Origin: CAZYMI01 sp964648505
Lineage (GTDB): Bacteria > Pseudomonadota > Alphaproteobacteria > Micavibrionales > Micavibrionaceae
Direction: 5' to 3'
Length of the DNA stretch: 64,000 bases
NCBI GenBank assembly: GCA_964648505.1
Contig: CAZYMI010000005.1
Location: 46,014-110,013 of the forward strand
A program made the translations under genes and the position numbers. Shown here in pieces: positions 59,644-64,000 of the stretch (position 1 is its first letter; each line of letters starts with the position of its first letter). The notes beneath the pieces are model-generated. The model saw only the letters and a program-made list of their open reading frames with translations, was not told the DNA's origin and did no database searches.

Positions 59644-62256
59644 TTATGCCACCTTCGATGAATGCAACGGCTGTGGTTTAAGCCCCACTTTAAAAGAAAG
59701 GGCTTCATCAAGCACAGAAATTGTAACGGTCATGCCTTCTGTAAGATCCCCTTTTAAAATCATTTCCGCTAAACGATTTTGGACATGCACCTGAATGACG
59801 CGCTTAAGCGGGCGGGCGCCATAAGCTGGGTCATATCCTTTGTGACCAAGCCAAGCTTTCGCATCATCCATGATGGTCATATCAATGTGCTTGTCGCTTA
59901 AAATCTTTCGCAAGCTTTCAAGTTGAATATCAACAATGCCGGACATTTGCGTGCGGTCAAGGCGACGGAACAAAAGAATATCATCAAGCCTGTTTAAAAA
60001 TTCTGGCCTGAAGGCTTTACGAACAACGCCCATAACATCATCGCGCACTTTATCAACGCTTTCGCCTTCTTTTTGAGCAACCAAAAATTCTGCGCCAAGG
60101 TTTGATGTCATGATTAAAACGGTGTTTGTAAAATCAACCGTTCTGCCCTGCCCATCTGTCAGCCGCCCGTCATCCAACACTTGTAATAAAATGTTAAACA
60201 CATCCGGATGGGCTTTTTCCACCTCGTCAAACAGTACAACCTGGTAAGGCCTGCGTCTGACAGCTTCAGTCAACGCCCCGCCCTCTTCATACCCCACATA
60301 CCCAGGGGGCGCACCAATCATACGAGATACCGAATGCTTCTCCATATATTCAGACATATCCAAACGCACAAGCGCTGTATCATCATCAAATAAAAACTCT
60401 GCCAGCGCTTTTGTAAGCTCTGTTTTACCAACGCCAGTAGGCCCAAGAAATAAAAATGAACCAATAGGACGACGTGGATCTTGTAAACCCGCACGGGAAC
60501 GACGAATGGCTGCAGAAACAGAACGAACAGCTTCATCTTGCCCAACAACCCGCTTGGATATTTTATCTTCCATTGCCAATAATTTTTCGCGTTCCCCTTC
60601 GAGCATTTTATCAATCGGAATGCCTGTCCAGCGTGATATAACAGCCGCAATGTCATCTTGGGTTACTTCTTCATTCACCATGGATTTATCAGAAACGCCC
60701 GAAAGATCCCCTAATCTTTTTTCCAGATCAGGAATGCGGCCATATTTCAATTCGCCTGCCTTAGACCAGTCACCGCCGCGTTCTGCTTGTTCAAGCTCAA
60801 TGCGCGCCCGATCAAGATCCTCGGTGATTTTTTGCGCCCCTGCTACCTTCTGCTTTTCTGCCTGCCATTGCCCCGTCAGATCGGCTGATTTTTTTTCAAG
60901 CTCTTTAAGTTCATCATTAATTTTCATCAACCTGTCTTTTGATGCCTTGTCATCTTCCTTTTTCAAGGCTTCGCGTTCAATTTTTAACTGAATAATACGA
61001 CGATCCAATTCATCGAGAATCTCGGGCTTGCTATCAACCTGCATGCGCAAACGTGAAGATGCTTCATCAATCAGGTCTATGGCCTTATCGGGCAAAAAAC
61101 GATCGGTGATGTAACGATGCGAAAGCGTGGCAGCTGCCACGATTGCCCCGTCAGTAATGCGCACCCCATGATGCGCTTCATATTTTTCCTTCAGCCCACG
61201 CAATATTGAAATCGTGTCAGCGACGCTTGGTTCGTTGACAAAGATTGGCTGAAACCGTCTTGCAAGGGCTGCGTCTTTTTCAATATGTTGCCTGTATTCA
61301 TCAAGGGTTGTTGCGCCCACCATGTGTAATTCGCCGCGCGCAAGAGCAGGCTTAAGCATATTAGATGCATCCATAGACCCTTCTGCTTTACCTGCACCCA
61401 CAAGGGTGTGCAATTCATCTAGAAATAAAATAATCTGCCCGGCATTTGCCTGCACTTCATTTAAAACGGCCTTTAATCGCTCTTCAAATTCGCCTCTGAA
61501 TTTTGCGCCCGCAACCAAGGCACCCAAATCAAGCGACATCAGCTTTTTATCACGCAAGGATTCAGGAATATCGTTATTCACAATACGCTGGGCAAGCCCT
61601 TCAATAATTGCAGTTTTGCCAACACCAGGTTCACCAATCAGAACAGGATTATTTTTTGTACGGCGTGATAACACCTGAATGGTACGCCTGATCTCTTCAT
61701 CGCGGCCAATCACAGGGTCTAGTTTTCCGTCACGCGCAAGCTGCGTCATGTCGCGGGCATATTTTGAAAGCGCTTCGAATTGATCTTCTGCCGAAGCGTT
61801 ATCAGCCGTGCGGCCCTTACGCATTTCGTTGATGACTGCATTCAAACTTGCCGGGGTTACACCAATAGCTGCCAAAGTGCCTTCAACTGGTGTTGCTTTG
61901 GCAAGCGTCATCGCCTGCAAAATACGTTCAACTGTTACAAATTTATCGCCTGCACGCTCGGCAACCACCAAAGCATTATCGAGTATCTTTGCCAGATCTG
62001 TTGATAATCTTAATCCTGCGGCAGCCCCTGTAACAGAAGGGAACTTGGCTAATGTCTGCTCAACATCACTTCTTAATCGCGCCACGTCACCGCCTGCTGT
62101 CTGGACAAGCTTTTGCGTTGTTTTCTGCTCATCATCATCAAGCATCACTTTTAAAAGATGCTCAGGCTCAAGGGACTGGTTATTTTTTCGATAGGCCAAA
62201 GTCTGGGCTTTTTGTAACAGCGCCCTTCCTTTTTCTGTGAACTTTTCAAAGTCCAT
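59644..62256 (-). CDS. clpB: ATP-dependent protein disaggregase ClpB
   Basis: An 870-residue Hsp100 protein that dissolves aggregates with DnaK. N-terminal Clp repeats, first AAA+ (Walker A GEPGVGKT), the long middle coiled coil (about 410-530, e.g. EREALKKEDDKASKDRLMKI) and second AAA+ (Walker A GPTGVGKT), ending in a C-terminal D2-small domain. I chose the ATG at 62256, with GGAG 9 bases upstream; the longer frame to 62274 is not supported. A heat-shock promoter was not identified with confidence. Confidence 0.97.
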   Translation of the reverse strand: MDFEKFTEKGRALLQKAQTLAYRKNNQSLEPEHLLKVMLDDDEQKTTQKLVQTAGGDVARLRSDVEQTLAKFPSVTGAAAGLRLSTDLAKILDNALVVAERAGDKFVTVERILQAMTLAKATPVEGTLAAIGVTPASLNAVINEMRKGRTADNASAEDQFEALSKYARDMTQLARDGKLDPVIGRDEEIRRTIQVLSRRTKNNPVLIGEPGVGKTAIIEGLAQRIVNNDIPESLRDKKLMSLDLGALVAGAKFRGEFEERLKAVLNEVQANAGQIILFLDELHTLVGAGKAEGSMDASNMLKPALARGELHMVGATTLDEYRQHIEKDAALARRFQPIFVNEPSVADTISILRGLKEKYEAHHGVRITDGAIVAAATLSHRYITDRFLPDKAIDLIDEASSRLRMQVDSKPEILDELDRRIIQLKIEREALKKEDDKASKDRLMKINDELKELEKKSADLTGQWQAEKQKVAGAQKITEDLDRARIELEQAERGGDWSKAGELKYGRIPDLEKRLGDLSGVSDKSMVNEEVTQDDIAAVISRWTGIPIDKMLEGEREKLLAMEDKISKRVVGQDEAVRSVSAAIRRSRAGLQDPRRPIGSFLFLGPTGVGKTELTKALAEFLFDDDTALVRLDMSEYMEKHSVSRMIGAPPGYVGYEEGGALTEAVRRRPYQVVLFDEVEKAHPDVFNILLQVLDDGRLTDGQGRTVDFTNTVLIMTSNLGAEFLVAQKEGESVDKVRDDVMGVVRKAFRPEFLNRLDDILLFRRLDRTQMSGIVDIQLESLRKILSDKHIDMTIMDDAKAWLGHKGYDPAYGARPLKRVIQVHVQNRLAEMILKGDLTEGMTVTISVLDEALSFKVGLKPQPLHSSKVA

Positions 62257-62428
62257 TTTATTATTCTCCATCAATAGGTTGAGTTAATTTATTAACCTAA
62301 AACTTTTAATTTTTACGATCTTCTACCCTTATTATATAGCGCATTTCCCAAGAAAGCAGAAATAAGGAACAAGCCTTGTGAAAACAAACTTTTGTAACCA
62401 TGATCGTGTCCTTTGATTATCATTTTTT

Positions 62429-63691
62429 ATGTCCGAGATATACGTGCCCGACCAATCTACCCTACCCCCCTTAAAAATCCCGGATTTCAGACGCCTTCTG
62501 CTCACAAGAATGGGGGTCACTTTTGCCCTTCAGTCGCAAGGGGTGATTGTAGGGTGGCAAGTATATGAGATTACAAAAGACCCCTTCATGCTGGGCCTGA
62601 TAGGCCTTACTGAAGGATTGCCTGCGATTATTTCATCCCTGTTTGCTGGCCATATCGTAGATACAAAAAACCCTAAGCTTATTTATCGTCTTTCCATTCT
62701 CGTTTTATTTTTAAACAGCAGCCTTCTTTGCTTACTGGGTGGAGGTTTTGTTAACCCACCCTCCGGTACTATTCTGCCTTGGCTTTTTCTAGGTATATTT
62801 TTTTCCGGCTTGTTCAAGGCTTATATTGGCCCTTGTTCTTTTTCTCTGTTGCCAAAGATTATTGAACGCAAAAATATACAAAGCGCTTCAGCGTGGCTCA
62901 GCAGCGGCTTTCAATCTTCTTTTATCATAGGCCCTGCGCTTGCGGGCCTTTTGTATGGTTTTGGTGGCGCTTCACTGGCATGGAAAGTTCCTGTTATTTC
63001 ACTAGCTTTCGCTTTTATATTTTCGCTTTATTTAAAAGTTTCTGCAAATCATCCTCGCCTTACAACCCCTGTGCCTGCCTTTCAAAACATCCGTGCTGGA
63101 TGGGAATTTTTGCTGAAAAGCCCTGTGTTATTGTCTGTCATGGCGCTTGATATGTTTGCGGTGTTGTTTGGGGGTGTCACGGCCATTTTACCAGCCTTCG
63201 CAAGCGATATATTGCACATTGGCCCTGAAGGGTTAGGCTTGCTGCGCGCATCACCTGCACTGGGTGCTATTTGTCTATCCGTTTTCTTTGCGCTATTCCC
63301 GATGAAATCTCTTTCTGGCAAAAAACTAATGTTTGCTGTTTGCGGGTTTGGATTAAGTATGATTGGTTTTGGGCTAAGTGAAAGTTTTGTAACGGCTGTA
63401 TTTTTTCTGGCTTTATCAGGCGGCTTTGATGCGGTCAGCGTGATTATGCGTGGAACAATCACACAATTTTTAACTCCTGAGGATATGCGTGGGCGCGTTT
63501 CATCCTTAAGTACGATGTTTATTATCTCCTCAAATGAACTCGGGGCTTTTCAATCAGGGGTAGCAGCAAGCCTACTGGGGCTTGCACCTTCTATTATTGC
63601 GGGTGGCTTTGCCGCGCTTACGATCGTTGGGCTCACGGGCTACTTTTCGCCCCCTTTACGCAAGCTAAACATAGATACAACAAAAACCTAA
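62429..63691 (+). CDS. MFS transporter (enterobactin exporter-like)
   Basis: A 420-residue transporter with 12 predicted helices and MFS landmarks: FALQSQGVIVGWQVYEITKD near the N-terminus, FAGHIVDTKNPKLIYRL (the A-motif region) and FDAVSVIMRGTITQFLTPED. The family EntS/MdtG/DHA3 exports siderophores or drugs; the substrate here is unknown. It is transcribed divergently from clpB across a 172-base gap. Confidence 0.82.
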   Translation: MSEIYVPDQSTLPPLKIPDFRRLLLTRMGVTFALQSQGVIVGWQVYEITKDPFMLGLIGLTEGLPAIISSLFAGHIVDTKNPKLIYRLSILVLFLNSSLLCLLGGGFVNPPSGTILPWLFLGIFFSGLFKAYIGPCSFSLLPKIIERKNIQSASAWLSSGFQSSFIIGPALAGLLYGFGGASLAWKVPVISLAFAFIFSLYLKVSANHPRLTTPVPAFQNIRAGWEFLLKSPVLLSVMALDMFAVLFGGVTAILPAFASDILHIGPEGLGLLRASPALGAICLSVFFALFPMKSLSGKKLMFAVCGFGLSMIGFGLSESFVTAVFFLALSGGFDAVSVIMRGTITQFLTPEDMRGRVSSLSTMFIISSNELGAFQSGVAASLLGLAPSIIAGGFAALTIVGLTGYFSPPLRKLNIDTTKT

Positions 63692-63716
63692 AAGGCTATT
63701 GATGCCTCAGATCAAA

Positions 63717-64000
63717 TTACGCGATCTCAACCGATGAAGTCTGAACACCTGAAACGCCGCCCAGAATACTTGCCGGAAGCCCCAAATCAGCATCATCTTC
63801 ATGGTCGACTGACACATCAGAACGGTTAGCAACAGCTGGCTGGCGAGACTCGACAATCGGTTGATCCCCTTCAGAATCGGCAACAACAGGCTGCTCAACA
63901 GGTTCAAAGCGGGCCTGTTCTTCTGCCCATTGTACAATCATGCGCTGATAATGTTCAGCATATTGCAGGTAATTTTCTGCAAGCACACGATCACCCGCAG
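63717..64000 (-). CDS. DUF4167 domain protein (C-terminal part, cut by window edge)
   Basis: The minus-strand frame is open to the window edge, reading AGDRVLAENYLQYAEHYQRM and then acidic sequence. This is the conserved block of DUF4167, an alphaproteobacterial RNA-binding-like family whose basic N-terminal region lies outside. It supports the lineage assignment. The 3' end sits 25 bases after the MFS stop in convergent orientation. Confidence 0.85.
   Translation of the reverse strand, partial: AGDRVLAENYLQYAEHYQRMIVQWAEEQARFEPVEQPVVADSEGDQPIVESRQPAVANRSDVSVDHEDDADLGLPASILGGVSGVQTSSVEIA

Noticed and set aside
62275..62428. Heat-shock sigma-32 promoter upstream of clpB
   Set aside because: CTTG-like elements are present but no correctly spaced CCCCAT-type -10 could be found.
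1..64000. CRISPR arrays, rRNA genes or complete insertion sequences
   Set aside because: I saw no regularly spaced repeats, no rRNA sequence and no transposase gene anywhere in the window.

Overview
The window looks like part of an alphaproteobacterial chromosome of moderate to low G+C. The evidence is the truncated DUF4167 protein at the right edge, the intracellular Cys-type PHB depolymerase family, the DUF1223 and DUF6314 proteins, the ECF sigma/NrsF pair, and the neighbouring M17 aminopeptidase and NlpC/P60 genes. I cannot name the genus. A free-living, PHB-storing, piliated relative of the Rhodospirillales/Micavibrio lineage is a reasonable guess.

Left to right: (1) 1-4131 holds the end of a leucine operon (leuC, leuD, leuB) followed by an NfeD/stomatin pair. 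(2) 4241-20893, all on the minus strand, is a large MSHA-like type IV pilus or pseudopilus locus: assembly ATPase, platform protein, PilM-PilN-like fusion, PilO-like and GspB/MshK-like proteins, TPR protein, a half-length prepilin-peptidase-like protein, two PilT-type ATPases, a lipoprotein secretin and one prepilin. An ABC transporter (ATPase and permease in separate places) and a membrane AraC-type regulator are embedded in it. (3) 21036-31288 is mostly housekeeping: a CobD/CbiB-like membrane protein, two PHB depolymerase paralogues, a YgjP-like metalloprotein, ruvX, and gatC-gatA-(secreted Cys-rich protein)-gatB. (4) 31403-35272 is an accessory region. A tRNA-Ser(GCT) is followed by a decayed island of about 2.9 kb bounded by 96-bp direct repeats. 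It holds a Fic protein with strong inverted repeats upstream, a ParB/RepB fragment and a truncated regulator. A GIY-YIG nuclease lies just outside it.

(5) 35612-39051 holds an HD-domain protein, two tandem 3-hydroxyacyl-CoA dehydrogenase paralogues and a DUF6314 protein. (6) 39100-46722 is an arsenic module: an uncharacterised radical SAM protein and an arsenical-type aquaporin on the plus strand converge on a tight minus-strand operon of arsM, an MTA-phosphorylase-like gene and two arsenosugar-type glycosyltransferases. An MsrA, a TVP38/TMEM64 protein and a mercuric-reductase-like flavoprotein follow. No recognisable ArsS is present, so the radical SAM protein is a candidate for the missing step or for a variant pathway. 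arsM is interrupted by a 10-N gap that appears artificial: collapsing the flanking 6-bp duplication restores the frame.

(7) 46760-64000 holds a secreted MsrA, DUF1223, MsrB, a GreA/GreB factor, an ammonium transporter, ribD-ribA, rimO, an ECF sigma factor with its NrsF-type anti-sigma, an M17 aminopeptidase with NlpC/P60, an HNH nuclease-like protein, a lipoprotein, clpB, an MFS transporter and the DUF4167 fragment. Three methionine sulfoxide reductases within about 5 kb of the arsenic module suggest a metal or oxidative stress neighbourhood. That link is inference.
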